Shown here one piece after another: positions 1 through 11,785 of a stretch of 64,000 bases of DNA. The notes beneath the pieces are model-generated. The model saw nothing but the letters and a program-made list of their open reading frames with translations, did no database searches and had not been told where the DNA came from. The stretch comes from Tretioscincus oriximinensis. Taxonomy: Eukaryota > Chordata > Lepidosauria > Squamata > Gymnophthalmidae. Made by a program: the position numbers and the translations under genes. Location of the stretch: positions 245,437 through 309,436 of the forward strand of contig JAJVDF010000251.1 in NCBI GenBank assembly GCA_022410635.1, in the 5' to 3' direction. The stretch's first letter is position 1. Each line of letters begins with the position of its first letter.

Positions 1-741
1 TGTTACGTTATCATTTGTCACATTTCACACACCCTTCCATTTTTATCTTCTCCTCTCAAGATTTAAAGTCACAAGGCCTACCTAGATATAGCCATAGACA
101 GGAAACCAAGGTTACTACTAACACTTTGAAAGGCCTTTTAACCTTGTAATTTATTAGTAGATAGTGCTGGTATCTCGTGTTTCTATGCTGCTCCAAATGG
201 GATATTGTTCTTCTTACTCCTTATCCTTGTTAATTATGGAGCAGGAAGGCTCCAGTTTAAAAGAAGAGGATAAAAATATTAAATTTGTGTTATGTCTGGG
301 ATGATTTCATAAGCCTAGTCGTTGCAGTTCTCAAAATGTATTGAGCTCATCAAAAGTTTCCACCTTGTTTGACCTTGGGAAAATCCCAACTTTGAATCAT
401 GTTCTCTGTGACCTATATGAGTTAATGAATGCAGGAAGGTAAGAAGGTTGAAAGGAGTTGATGAGGAATATTCTAAAACTGAAAATGTATTCATGATGAG
501 TCACAGCAGGGTGTGATGCTAGTTGGACAAAAGGAAATCACTAGAAACCTTTTGACACTGGTTCTTATTATGGATTATACTGCAGAACAGGAACCTGATG
601 TTCACCACCTAGTGCAGACTTCAGGCAGTGTTTGCTATAATCTGCACCAGAATGCATATGGAAGATTCTTGTTCCAGGATATTATTCAGAGTAAAGCCCA
701 GTGCAGAAAGAGCCAAGGTTAGTAAGTGAATTAAGAAAAGT
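1..741. other. Intergenic DNA, no gene recognised
   Basis: No coding region, RNA gene or classified repeat is recognised. The part around 560-715 ends in a motif (gtgcagaaagagcc) that recurs near 18380 and 34190, so it probably includes a fragment of an unclassified interspersed repeat. The small open frame at 513-722 shows no family resemblance and is treated as chance. Confidence 0.5.
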
Positions 742-916
742 AAGTTTATATTGGGGACTGCGCATATGTGAATAGGGAAAAGACGCGGGACCACTCTGCT
801 TCGCTTTAATGGCCACCTCTTCAGCCGATGACAATCTTCAACAAGAGTTGACATAGAAAACACCCAGGTCAGTTTACTCCTCTTCTTCCTCTCATCTCCT
901 CCACGCCGTTTTAACC

Positions 917-1664
917 ATGGGGATTAAAGGGAAAACACCTAAATTAGGCTATGAAAAAAGACGTACAGGGATCACTATGCGACCTAAAATGGCGCCCGCA
1001 CCTAATTCTCCCTCTGATTCACAAGCTTCTCATGACTGTTACCCTGACTTCCCAGCACAATCTCTCCTTAAGGAGAACTCAAACCCCTCTACTTTTGTTG
1101 CTCAAATAACGTCTGCCTTAAAATGGGAATTTAATGGCATGCTCTCTCAAATAAACACGAAATTGGAGGACCTTGTCAACTCGAATGATATCAAAGAAAC
1201 TGCATCTTCTGCATTTGTTCAGGCGGTAACAGCCCGACAGGAAATTGAATACCTAAATAATCAGATTTTAGCCCTACAAGACACTGTTTTCGTGGGGTCC
1301 CTGAAGATGCTGAGGGTCCCTCTATGGCTTCTTTCATAATTCAATGGCTAAATCCTCTTCTCTCAGATGTTCAATCGGAACAATCAGATATAGCTAGGGT
1401 ATACAGAAGCCTAAGATCTCGCCCATCTCCAGACAAAGTGCCCAGAGATATTGTAGTGGCATTTGAAACTTTTTCTGTGAAAACTCTCAATTCACATTTA
1501 AAGACGTTCGTGTTGCCATATATCAAGACCTCCCTCCTGAAATATTTCTTCGCCGTAAAGCATTTAAAACTGTCACGACCCTTCTGAGGCAAAATGGATA
1601 TCGGTATAGATGGGGATTCCCCTGTCATCTTTTAATTACTGACCAATCGATCCATGTCCTTTGA
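917..1664 (+). pseudogene. LINE ORF1 remnant (RNA-binding chaperone type)
   Basis: Three successive frames give one L1-ORF1-like protein. The first starts at ATG 917 and runs to about 1290; its later part (about residues 85-125) looks helical or coiled-coil. The second frame (about 1300-1510) contains the arginine-rich RVYRSLRSRPSPDKVPRDIV stretch typical of the ORF1 RRM domain. The third frame (1509-1664) has the C-terminal pattern with RRKAF and YRWGFPCHL, then TGA at 1662. At least two frameshifts and a small deletion near 1290 disable it. In L1 elements this protein coats the element RNA and acts as a nucleic acid chaperone. Confidence 0.8.
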
Positions 1665-2403
1665 GCTGACGATGAACAGGCTGCAGATCGCACCTGTAAC
1701 ACCCTGAATCTTACTTCACCAGCATTAGACACTAATGAACCTTCCCCCCAGACACTCGCCCCTCATCTGAAGTTCCTGCACCAGAAATGAGTTCAACTCC
1801 CCGCTGGACATCCTCTTCTCAAGCTTTGCTCCCATGTAGAGAGCCCACTGCACGTAATCCTCAAGCAAAAAAAATTCCAGCCATGTTTTTGCAGGAATGT
1901 CAAGGAAAGCTTCCCTAACTGTGTCAGCTCTTTTGTGACCTGTGAAAGACTCTGTAGGCTGATTATTATGGGGTTTTTTTTAACATCTTTTGCCGTTAGT
2001 GGGCTGCAGAAGACATCCTCCCCTGTCTGTCATGTGCAGCCTCTCCATACAGAACCTCACTGTTGAAATGTTACCTCTGACATTCCTGGAACTGTTTTTT
2101 TCACAATCTCCTCCTGGAGGTTCTTTAAAGGGATTGTTGAGGTTAGGGTAGGTCTTTGTTTTTGTTTATGATTACTTCATGTTTTGGGCATTATGGTTTA
2201 AATTGCTTTGGTAGGGGGGTGAGAAGATATTCTGGGTTGACGTGGGCAATGTTTTTTGAAAATATGTTGTTTGCTAGATATAACGTAACCTTTAATATTT
2301 TTAGCTGGATTGATAGTTAATTGTGGAAGCCTAGTTTTCATAGTTTATACACAACTTTAGGAAGGATTGTTTTGATCTCTAAAATACTTTTACAACTTAA
2401 TCT

Positions 2404-5400
2404 ATGGATTATCAGACCTCTCTTAGCCCTACCTTTTACATGATAGAGTTAAAATTACTTTCCCTAAATGTAAATGGATTGGGACACCCAATAAAATGTT
2501 GTATTATCCAACGTCAGTTGTTGCAACTTCAGCCTCACATTGTCTTCTTCCAAGAGACCCATTCCTCTGCTAGAAAACCCAGTTTTCTCTCTCACCCTTA
2601 TTTTGCCAATGTCTACCAGGCGTTTGGATCCTCCAAATCTCAGGGAGTTGCAGTCTTTATTACCCCCTCTATACCATTTAAACTAGAAGGCATAAAAAGG
2701 GATAAGAAGGGTAGATACCACTTTCTCAATGGAACACTCCTAGACACTCAGGTTACTTTGTGTAATATCTATGCTTCTAACAAACTTCAAACTTCCTTTC
2801 TTCATAGCACTTTAAATGCTCTCACAGACTTCTCCAGAGGACATGTTAGCGGGAGACTTTAATGCTGTAGCTGAACTTCTTATGGATAGGTTCAATTCTC
2901 GAACAAAAACTAACTGTTCAAGGCTTATTGGAATACAACATTTATTTGATAAGTTTTCTCTTCTTGACTCTTTTCGAAGAGTACGTCCTACGTTAAAAGA
3001 TTTTACTTTTTTCTCGCCAAAATATTCTTCTTTTTCTAGAATAGACTATATTTTAATTAGCTCCTCTCTATCTTATGCTCTTACTTCCTCCTTCATTTTA
3101 CTCTGTTCAAAAGCTGATCACTCCATTCTATGTTCTACTTTGAAACTCTCTTTGGATGTCCCCATTTCTAAACTTTGGCAGTTTAACCCAACTTTGGTGA
3201 ATTGGGACAGTTCTCGCATTAAAATCAAGCACGTTATCCAATCTTACTTAGAGCAATCTTACCTAGTTTGATAACGGAACAACAATCTTATTTAGATGCA
3301 GATTTTACTATAGATGAAGTTTGGACAGCTATTAACACAAAAACAATAAAGCTTCTGGCCCCGATGGGTTCTCTAGTCTGTTTTATAAAACATTTTCTGA
3401 CCTACTCTCTCCTTTGTTAGTCTCATTCTTTAATTTTTTCAAAACATATGGTTCTATTCCAGAAACATGGCATCAGTTGCTTATCATTTCCTGTTTAAAG
3501 AAAGGTAAACCTGCAGATAACATCACCTCATACAGGCCTATCTCACTTTTAAATGTTGATTTCAAGCTTATGACTGGAATTCTTGCCAAAAGGTTAATCT
3601 CTTTTGTTAACTCTTTGATCGGTCTCATCAACAAATATCAGATCCAATTCGTATAGCACTTAATGCTATTGCTTACTCTAGACAACACTCCTCTCCTCTT
3701 GCCCTCATCTCATTTGACATATACAAAGCCTTTGACCAGGTTGCTCACAACTATCTTGGAAAAGATGTCCTTTGGAAAAAGTTTCATATCTTTAATTAAA
3801 GGCATATATTCTATCTCTAAGGCCCAGATTAGAATAAATAATTTCAATTCCTCTACATTCAACCTTTGCTGCGGTACCAGACAGGGATGTCCATTATCAC
3901 CCACTCTATTTTCATTAGTGATAGAATCCCTAGCATCATGCATTCACAATAACCCTGCTATTCAGGGCTACTCTTTTGGGAAACATCACATGAAATTCTC
4001 TCTCTTTGCTGACAATTTACTTGTGTTTACTAAAAATCCTAATACAACTCTTAAAGCTCTTGTATCCAAATTACAAATATTTTCTTCTCACTCAGGCTTG
4101 CATGTAAACTTAGATAAGTCTGAGATGCTTGCTTTACACATTCCACCCACTACGCAAATTTATCTTAAGTGCACATATGGCCCAATGTTAGCCCATAAAA
4201 AGTTTAAATATTTAGGGGTGTGACTTCCCAAAAATCTCAATAGATTGATCCAATTCAGTTTTGGTCCCCTCTGGCATACTGCCTCAAATCACTTAGCCAA
4301 GTGGAAATACAAAAAATCTCTTTCTCTTGCAGGACGTATAGCAGCTATAAAAATGAAAAGTCTCCCCCAACTTCACTACCTATTTTGAACCATCCCACTC
4401 TTGATTTCTCAAAATCAATTAAAATTATGGGAAGTTGGTCTCATTTTGATTCATTTTTCAAAGGAAACATCCCAGACTTTCAAAAAAAATTATAGCAAAC
4501 CTTTTTATTTAGGCAGTTGGGGTTATCCTTTTATCTTTCTATTTTGACTCCTGTCAACTGGGTAACTTTTTATACTACTTTCCATGCTCTCACCCACTAT
4601 GGGCCGATATTGAACTGAACTCTCTAATAGCAGCTCCACCATTAACCTCCTATATCCCAAGGGACTCCCTAAGATTATTAACCTAAGCAACCCTTTCCTA
4701 AAATGTACCTTGTTAGTCTGGACCAGATGGCAGAAAATACTTGCACCTTTCCCCTCTCCTGTGACCCCGCTGAAACTTTTGCCCAATGCCCACAGATGGA
4801 TCTCCCCCCAGACGTGGGAGACATTTGAAAAAGCGGGATGCATTACCACACAGGACATGTTTGAACTCAATTTGAAATCCATGTCACAGGCAGAACTATT
4901 ATCACTAATAGGCAAATTCCCACATTGATGGCTTGAATTCTTTGCAGAAGCAAATTTCTTGACAGCCCAAGAAACAGGAGAGGGGGCAACAGGATCTTTA
5001 CTCCATTTGAACAATATATACATTTTGATTTAGACAATACTAAAGGCCTCTCTTCAAAAAATTATCATATATTATTGAAGTCCAATGAACCTCAACTATT
5101 GGCTTTGAAACAATATTGGGAAACTGAGGGGGGCATCATCATTGATGCAAAGGAATAGTCTCGAATACCCCCCAAACTCTATAATTACCACAGAGCGCAA
5201 TCAGATGGAGAACTTAATTTCAAGATTCTATACAAATGGACCTGGTCACTTATCCTTAATGATCTATATATTTACAAACAAACAAAATGCTGGGTATTAA
5301 GGAAAAACATTTTTCCGACTTTATTATTAAATGGGCCCCATTTTTATATATTGCTAATCTTGACAAATCTCTCCAACCGAGTGTTTTATTTTCCGCTGCT

Positions 5401-5460
5401 CTCTGCAATGCCAAATTTACCAATTGGCTCACCTATTTACCTCCTTTGCCATCATAACTC
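2404..5460 (+). pseudogene. LINE ORF2 remnant (endonuclease and reverse transcriptase)
   Basis: The apurinic-type endonuclease domain starts in the frame of 2404 (LSLNVNGLG, then FFQETH with the catalytic Glu) and continues in another frame from about 2845 (AGDFNAV, SRIDYILIS, and ADHSIL where SDH is usual). After 3271 the endonuclease runs directly into the start of the RT domain (SGPDGFSS, about 3355), so the linker is deleted. RT blocks follow: SYRPISLLN (about 3530), SFDIYKAFD (about 3710), TRQGCPLSPTLFS (about 3880) and FADNLLVF (about 4005), in which the second catalytic Asp is Asn (codon 4014-4016). A degraded C-terminal region runs to about 5460. Multiple stops and frame changes make it non-functional. 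Confidence 0.88.
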
Positions 5461-5682
5461 TTCATTTGTATGCCCCCGGTTGAATTGTTTTTTATTTGTT
5501 TGGGGATTCAGTTATATGTTATTTCATGGTGATTAATATGAGTCACACATTGTATCTATTGTATGATTTATTATGTGTTATTGTTTAATTTATAAAATTA
5601 AATTAAATTAAAAAAAGAAAAAAAGAAAAAAGTTTATATTGATCATTCAATTTTGCAGTACAAACTTGCAGATGTTTTATTT

Positions 5683-6130
5683 ATTTATTTATTCATTCAT
5701 TCATTTACATTTCTATACTGCTCTATACCGGAAGGTCTCAAGACAGTTAACAATAAAAACCAAAATTAACATTCTAAAGCAACCACATCTAAAAGTAGGG
5801 AAGAGAGAGCATGGGGTTTTTTTTCAGCAAAAGGCCAGGTTTCAAGCATTTTCTGAATACTCACAAAGATGGTGATAGACGCGCCTCAAAAGGGGAGACA
5901 ATTCCATTGTCTGGGAGCTGCAACAGAAGAGGATGTATCCTGAGTTCCCACCCTTTTGCCACTGAGAGAGGTGGTATAGTCAGGAGAACCTCCTCTGAAG
6001 AACTTAAGGGATGAGCAGGTTGATATGGGAGAAGGTGTTTGTTTAGATATTTGGGTCCCATGTTATGTAAGGCTTTATAGGTTAGAGTTAATATCTTCAA
6101 TTGGGCTTGGTAGCAAACTGGCAACCAAAT
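5683..6130 (-). mobile_element. L2-like LINE 3' fragment with ORF2 C-terminus
   Basis: Read on the minus strand, 6130 down to about 5861 encodes a run with WLPVCYQAQLKILTLTYKALH and further L2/CR1-group ORF2 C-terminal features (leucine-rich, LLQLP, then a terminal helix). Below it comes a short 3' end reading roughly 'taactgtcttgagaccttcc' and an (AATA)n tail at 5683-5705. The same 3' end occurs on the plus strand at about 60940-61010. The fragment is 5'-truncated and has no active domain. Confidence 0.72.
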
Positions 6131-6205
6131 GTCTGAAGAAAATTGTCTATGAAAGCTCATGCAATCTACCTTTTTCTTGCTAGTCTCTAAGATGTTAAGA
6201 ACCTC
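6131..6205. repeat. Short interspersed repeat fragment
   Basis: The run tgtctatgaaagctcatg followed by ctacctttttcttgctagtctctaag matches one arm of the foldback repeat at 36811-36922 and a fragment near 52690-52750. It abuts the L2-like fragment and is probably a separate older element. Family not identified. Confidence 0.5.
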
Positions 6206-6299
6206 CCTTGCTAGATAAACCTGCAAATGGTTAGGCATAGTCAATGCAGTAGGGGCTGTAGAAAGGAAAAGTAGGAAACGGAAGGACACAGTAACAAAT

Positions 6300-7105
6300 T
6301 ATTATTCTGATAGGTTGTTCGAATGATCACCTCCAACCACTAGAATAAATAAAAGTAAGGAGACTGGGGATTCTAATACTGATATTAGCATACTCTCTGC
6401 CATAGTTTACCTTCATCCCTTTCACTTTTACTTTCCTGCATTCAAATAGCTTTCCTGCCAGTTTCTACTTAGGTGGCAAACGGTACATCTGTCTATTGGT
6501 CTGCCAGTCTATGCAGGGCGGAACAAAGCATCCTCTATATAACCCTTTGCTTCCCATTCCTCCATGCTTAAGTCCTTTAGTTATTCCTGAAGTTAACATT
6601 TAACTTCTGGAGTTATCCTGGATCTTACTTCTGTTAATAAAGTTCCTTCTACAGAATCAAGCCTAGTCTATTTTAGAATTGCTAACAACTGTTCCACTTC
6701 AGCAACTATTTTGTGAACCATTAATGTAAACTAGTCTCAGCAGTTCTATCTAAAGCATTACACATCTTTGGATAAAAGACTGTGACGTACACAAATTAAT
6801 TTAATGGAACTCTGAAAGGGTAGAGCTGTTGCTGAACACCAGGTGGAGCACTTTAATCAGAGATTGTGATTATTTAATTCCCAAGGAAAAAGACAGGTTT
6901 AACTATCCTTATCCGACCTCAAAGACAAGTATTTGCAAGTTACCCTAACTGCATCCGTATCTGCAAAGGAACCAGAATTTTAAGTAACATAAAACTTTTA
7001 GTTAGATATGAGTGAATGAAGAAACACTACTTTCTTCAGTATGAGAATCTGCAAAAATAAGGGAATTTTAAGTGCTCCTGCGCAACTAAAAGAGGGTTTA
7101 GAAAT
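6300..7105. other. Intergenic DNA, nothing recognised
   Basis: AT-rich unique-looking sequence without an open frame of any length, RNA gene or recognised repeat. Confidence 0.5.
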
Positions 7106-7107
7106 TA

Positions 7108-7302
7108 GGCTGACCAGATTACCCCTTTTGGGGTGTCTGTGAAAACCTGGTTTGGGGGTGCCTCCCAGTTTTTGCTGAGGAAAAAAACATTAAAAATATT
7201 TTTTTGAAAAAAAAGTTTTTTGAAAAGATTTTTCTTCAGCAAAAAACGGGAGGCACTCCAAAACTGGGTTTCCAACACCCCAAAGGGGCCATCTGTTCAG
7301 CC
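7108..7302. mobile_element. TA-flanked foldback MITE, copy 1
   Basis: 195 bp bounded by TA on both sides (7106-7107, 7303-7304). The left end ggctgaccagattacccc is the inverse of the right end ggggccatctgttcagcc, and the complementarity continues inwards through cctggttt and the A/T-rich centre, so nearly the whole element can fold into one hairpin. TA duplication suggests mobilisation by a Tc1/mariner-type transposase. A second copy in the same orientation lies at 8632-8827. Confidence 0.8.
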
Positions 7303-7304
7303 TA

Positions 7305-8134
7305 ATTTAGATACTAGAATGAAACTGTTACAAAGTTAGATATATTCATATTGGTGGATAACCATTGGTCAGTCACAATTAGCATAAGTACTTTTCTAAT
7401 TAAAAACTGATAGATGCTGATATGGATGCTTTGATCTTAACTAGAAATATTTATGACAGGTGTAACAGTCCTCATTATATTTTGTCAGCTCCATTTTAAT
7501 GTCAAGGGTAGATTTTTATATATGTCCTGCATCACCTGCAAGTCTCATAGCAGATCCTGTTAAAACATCAAAATGTATGAGCCAAAGTAAAACTCATCCA
7601 CTTATTCCCAAAACAGAGCAATGAATTGTTAATATATTTTGTTGCTTATTTTGTTTGAGAGTGATCCAAAGCAAATAACCTTTATAAATGAAAACAAAAT
7701 AAAGGCCATGGTCATAACACATGCTTTTATACTGGACTGAAAACCCCCAAAATTCCACCCCCAGTTCTTCAAGACAAAAGATGATTTAAAAACATGTCTA
7801 TGTCTGTGGCCATAACAAGATCTAGCAAGAGAGTCTCACAGCACCGTACAGAATAAGAAGAAAAAACTGCAGCATGTCTGAAGAAGTAAACTAATCTATG
7901 CAAATTCACACACACAAAAAAAATTCTTAGGCCCCATCTACACTACGGGTTTTATCCCACTATTTATTTTGTTCCTTAATAACCTTCATATTCCTGCTTC
8001 AGACATCCATTCCCATATTCCCATAAAAGAATCTTCCTTGAGAATTTCAAGGTTCCCTATCCCCCTTTAGAATGCCTTCTTGTGATTGGCTACTCTTGTA
8101 ACTCACGCCGTACGCCCCCGCCACCCCCTGCCCC
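7305..8134. other. Intergenic DNA, nothing recognised
   Basis: AT-rich sequence with no gene recognised. The stretch starting near 7931 (ggccccatctacactacggg) resembles the end of a DNA transposon, but no partner end was found. Confidence 0.4.
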
Positions 8135-8512
8135 GCCTAAATAAAAGGTGCCGGTACTGTGGTGGCAGCGGGGGTGGGGGGCGGTGGTGGTGGGTGGGCA
8201 GGGGTGGTGTTAGCGGCTGCCGCCGCTGCCACCCCCGCCGCCGCAGTACCGGCACCTTTTATTTAGGCGGGGGGCGCTGGCGGCGGTGGTGTGGGGGGGG
8301 CGCCCCCCCGCCTAAATAAATGGTGCCGGTACTGCGGCGGCAGGGGGCGGGGGTGGCCGCTAACACAGCCCCCGCTCCCCCCGCCAACACCGCGCTCCCC
8401 CCGCCACCGCGCTCCCCCCGCCACCGCGCTCCCCCGCCACCCACCACCGCTAACACCGCCCCCCCCTCGCTGGCGTTAGTACCGGCACCTTTTTTTTTTA
8501 GAAAAAAGCACT
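8135..8512. repeat. GC-rich inverted-repeat block, probable DNA-transposon derivative
   Basis: A sharply GC-rich island in AT-rich DNA. A 25-bp unit, gcctaaataaaa followed by ggtgccggtactg, sits at 8135-8159 (plus) and again, exactly inverted, at 8244-8268. A third, nearly identical plus copy is at 8310-8334, and a partial inverted copy (agtaccggcacct) is at 8478-8490, followed by a T run and gaaaaaagcactg. The last sequence, read on the minus strand (cagtgcttttttc), looks like a hAT-type terminus. Between the units the sequence is C- or G-run rich with imperfect (CCCCCGCCA)n repeats. The open frames across it are low-complexity artefacts. Confidence 0.65.
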
Positions 8513-8631
8513 GTTAACAAGTATGGCTAGACCTTCCTGATTTCACAACAAACGTGGTAAGTAATCAGCCTTACTTAAGGTGCTACTAGATTCCATTATT
8601 GAAATTTAGAGCCAGACAAACATGACTATTA

Positions 8632-8827
8632 GGCTGACCAGATGACCCCTTTTTTCGGGGGTAGAAACCTGGTTTTAGAGTGCCTCACAGTTTTTGCTGA
8701 GAATTTTTTTTTTCAAAAAAAGAATTTCTGAAAAAAAGTCTTTTTTATTATTTTTTTCCTCAGGAAAAACCAGGAGGCACCACAACACCGGGTTTTTACC
8801 CCCAAAAAAGGGGTCATCTGGTCAACC
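8632..8827. mobile_element. TA-flanked foldback MITE, copy 2
   Basis: 196 bp, flanked by TA at 8630-8631 and 8828-8829. Ends are ggctgaccagatgacccc and ggggtcatctggtcaacc, nearly perfect inverted repeats. The internal order (cctggtttt, gcctcacagtttttgctgag, A/T-rich core, inverted return) matches copy 1 at 7108-7302 in the same orientation. Copy 2 keeps better terminal symmetry, so its ends are closer to the family consensus. Confidence 0.82.
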
Positions 8828-8981
8828 TACTACAACTTTGAATGTACCATAATAGGTTCCAACATTTATTGAGAACATCTCATACTATTAAATATCTGAA
8901 AAGTGTTGTTGGATTTATGTGAAAACAATGTCTACCCTTGACACCATCACCAAAATTATGTTTTTTTAAAAGACTTTAGTC

Positions 8982-9286
8982 CAGTGATGAGGAACCTAAG
9001 GCCCATGGTGATGGAAGATCAGGCCTGCAGAACCATTTGGCCTGCAGCATGCTTTNTGTTAGGCTTCCATTGGTTAAATAATGGCTCCTTTCTTTGTTAA
9101 AACATGAAGTGAAATACAAAAAGAGGATTGAGGGAGGCAAGGGCGGAGGTGGGTAAGAGAGGAAAGGATTGAGGAGCACTGAAAAGCATGGTGGACTAAA
9201 GGAAGAGAGTGCGGTCTGGGCAGGCAGGGGCATGGTCTGGGTGAGGAACGGGTATGGCTCCTGACAGAAAAGATTCCCCATCCTTT
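8982..9286. mobile_element. hAT-like non-autonomous element
   Basis: Starts cagtgatgaggaacc and ends in gattccccatccttt, an imperfect inverted repeat. It is flanked by ctttagtc (8974-8981) and ctttagtt (9287-9294), a 7/8 match to an 8-bp duplication, the hAT hallmark. One ambiguous base (n) lies at 9056. No transposase is visible. Confidence 0.6.
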
Positions 9287-9294
9287 CTTTAGTT

Positions 9295-10921
9295 AAAGAT
9301 AAGTATGGTAAACTTGTTCTTAATCACACAAGTAATAAAGAGAAAGCACAAGCAATGTATCCACTTAGAGTTTGTAAAACACAAATATTATGCAACAGTT
9401 CTAAATTCTTCAGGCAACACCCTTGTAATTACTGAGAAGGCATTGTTAGTATAAGAAAAAGTAATGTAATTTTTCTTTCAGTGCCTTCCAGTCACGCAAC
9501 ATGTCCAGACCACACTAATGTAGATTTTTATTCAGCAAGGAATCTTGAAACTGACAAAAGTAGAAACTTTAAAAAAATTATCCATGAAGCAAAGCTTCCA
9601 AATCACTGTTATGAAGCTAGTCATAACAGTGAGGTGTTATGAAAAATACCTGTGGCCAGTTCTCAGACTGCAAATGCAAATAGATTAATGAGCTGAAAAG
9701 ATTTCAGTGCTAGAATAATGCAAAAGTAACACAAAACAGGTCACTTCAGACCAGAATAGGAATTAAAATGAATTTTACAGTATGAATTATTTGATCAGAA
9801 GAGAAGAGGCTGTCTCATTAAGTATCATGCCTGATCACGGCTTTTATGAAGTATTAATGAGGTATACATTTGTATAAGCTACTTTGCTGACGAAAAATAT
9901 AAAAGACAAATATGTACAACTGCAGAAAATCACTATTACAATTGATGCAAGGGTGTGCATATTTACTCAACAGTGCATGTGAACTAGATTTAAACAGAGC
10001 TGGGTCCTTACGACACTTTTGTGTGTGAGGAACAAGTTGAACCACTTTGGTTCCAGAACAAGCAATTCATTGCATGCTGGAATAGATTACTAATGGAACA
10101 AGGCTGTCCTCATTTACACAAGTCTTTCGTTCTGTGCTTAGCAAATGCCTCTGAAGAACCATTAGATGTGATACTGAGACTCCAAAGGCTGGGGATTCAG
10201 CTGCAGGAAAAAGTCCTTGTGGTCTATCACTGGCCCCTAGTTGGTTGTAAAGCGAATTATTGAAGTATTCCACAAAACTGGGCTAAGGTGCCATTTTGCA
10301 AGCTCTAATTTGTCCCACATTTTGTCCAAGTGTGTCTGGGCTTGGTGAAACCTGCCATAATTCAGGCCCTTATTACTGAATTAATCCTGGACAAAAATCT
10401 CTAGAGACAACTGTTTCTTGCATGGCATGTTTTTGCTTTCACAAATGTATCTTTTCTGATTATCCAAATCTCAGAGGTTTTAATATTACAATCTGGCTAA
10501 CGAAGTGCCACAAACGTACATTAATATTATGGATCACTCTCCTGTGCACTGGTAAACCATCTCATCTCTGTAGAAGCATTAACTTATGGATAGATATGAA
10601 CTGAATCCAAACATCATTTATTTCACCATAATTGGACATTCTGGAATAAAGCATTGCTATTGTAGAAGAAAGTAATTCAGGCAGAATTTTATTCCACATT
10701 CATACCCAAATATAATAGAATAAGTATGTGGTATCTGGATACAGCTTTTGTCTCCACTCCTTGGTGCTGTTCACTTATATTGAGTCTCTCAAAGTTCCCG
10801 TTCATGGCTTAAAACTTGCAATTTTCCGCTCATGTAAAACAAATCATAGCATTTTATGACAGATTATAATCTAGCAGACTCCAACTCATGAAAATTCCAA
10901 TAAAAATCACATACTGTCATT
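9295..10921. other. Intergenic DNA, nothing recognised
   Basis: Unique-looking sequence up to the provirus target site. Open frames at 10021-10263 and 10422-10604 have no recognisable domain and no splice or promoter context. Confidence 0.45.
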
Positions 10922-10927
10922 TCCAGT

Positions 10928-11624
10928 TGTCGGGATTCTCTATTAGGAATATATTAATTGGCATAATATATTTTGATATAAAATGTACAAGCATTGGTCT
11001 CTAGAGACAGGCCTCACTTTTGCAAAATTTCTGGGAATTTTCCAGGCCTGGGTGTTGCAAGAGCACTAATCTCTCTTCCTGCCCTTAGGCTCACCCTGCT
11101 GTGCCTTGTTTACCTGCACCCATTATCTCTGGGAGCACTCATTGACTCAGAAGCTTCTGGCTTAATGGGATTAATCAATGGCCTAATAGCTCTGAGATAG
11201 CTCTGACTATCACCTTTCCAGGAGGTGAATGACCGGTCACAGGTCCTGAAAGCTGCAGAGATCAATCTTGTTCCACTCAAGCCATGCCCATATTTGGAGT
11301 TTCCTGACACAGGCTGCACCCCTTGGGAGGAGGGAAAAACATCACACAGGTGTCACCACCTCTGGTCCGCCCCAAACCACTCCTTCGGAACACCCAGTCT
11401 CTGACACCACTTTTCTTCTACACGCCTTCAATAAAAACCTGTGCACAAGGGTGCTGAGGAGGTTCCTACCCACGTGGGCCTCCTAGCTATTGCCACTTGA
11501 TCGAAGCTTATGGCCTCTGCGTGAGTTCCTTGATGGGAGTCAGAATCTATATGTAACCGTATCCTGATGATCTGCTGCTTCAGATGTGCTGGTACCTAAT
11601 AATGTAGTAGCAAACCCCCCGTTA
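10928..11624 (+). repeat. 5' LTR
   Basis: About 697 bp, beginning TGTC and ending near gtta just before the primer site. It aligns along its whole length with 17398-18096. By hand count there are roughly 22 substitutions plus an extra 11 bp here near 11227 and a 12-bp gap here just before the poly(A) signal. AATAAA is at 11430-11435 and a G/T-rich stretch (gtgcacaagggtgctgagg) follows, fitting R/U5. No convincing TATA box is placed correctly; a TATAAA near 10978 lies too close to the LTR start. Confidence 0.88.
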
Positions 11625-11627
11625 TTT

Positions 11628-11646
11628 TGGTGCACCCCGACGTGAC
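11628..11646 (+). promoter_or_regulatory. Retroviral primer binding site, tRNA-Trp type
   Basis: Four bases after the LTR end the sequence tggtgcaccccgacgtgac matches the complement of the tRNA-Trp 3' end (TGGTGACCCCGACGTGA), apart from one inserted C after TGGTG. tRNA-Trp priming is known from avian sarcoma/leukosis viruses and HERV-W. The insertion is probably post-integration decay. Confidence 0.8.
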
Positions 11647-11785
11647 TGTCGAACATGTGATTGCTATGGTGGTATTCCGAGGCAGAGGCGTTCCCTGTGG
11701 CCCTGGTATCCGAGACATCCTTACGGGAGTCAGCGTGCACACTCTTCTAGACTGCTGGTAAGCCTAGAGGTTTTGGGTGGATACC

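Larger units (their letters stand above)
754..5629 (+). mobile_element. L1/Tx1-type LINE, near full-length, inactive
   Basis: A non-LTR retrotransposon inserted as a unit. The 12-bp sequence aagtttatattg lies at 742-753 and again, exactly, at 5630-5641; this is the target-site duplication. The element begins with gggactgcgcata, carries an ORF1-like and an ORF2-like region in order, and ends in an A-rich tail (about 5596-5629). Both ORFs are broken by stops and frame changes. The element is 4.9 kb; L1-superclade elements are usually 6 kb or more, which fits an internal loss between endonuclease and reverse transcriptase. Clade assignment (L1 versus Tx1-like) rests on the look of ORF1 and of the ORF2 C-terminus and is not certain. 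Confidence 0.9.

Noticed and set aside
8086..8517. Several overlapping open frames on both strands in the GC-rich block
   Set aside because: Low-complexity Pro/Gly/Arg/Ala translations of an inverted-repeat GC island; no domain, no codon pattern.
10978..10985. TATA box in the LTR (gatataaaatg)
   Set aside because: Only about 50 bp from the LTR start, whereas the promoter should lie just upstream of R near the poly(A) signal.
10994..11200. Open frame in the 5' LTR, also present in the 3' LTR (17475-17672)
   Set aside because: Identical because the LTRs are duplicated; no similarity to known LTR-encoded proteins.
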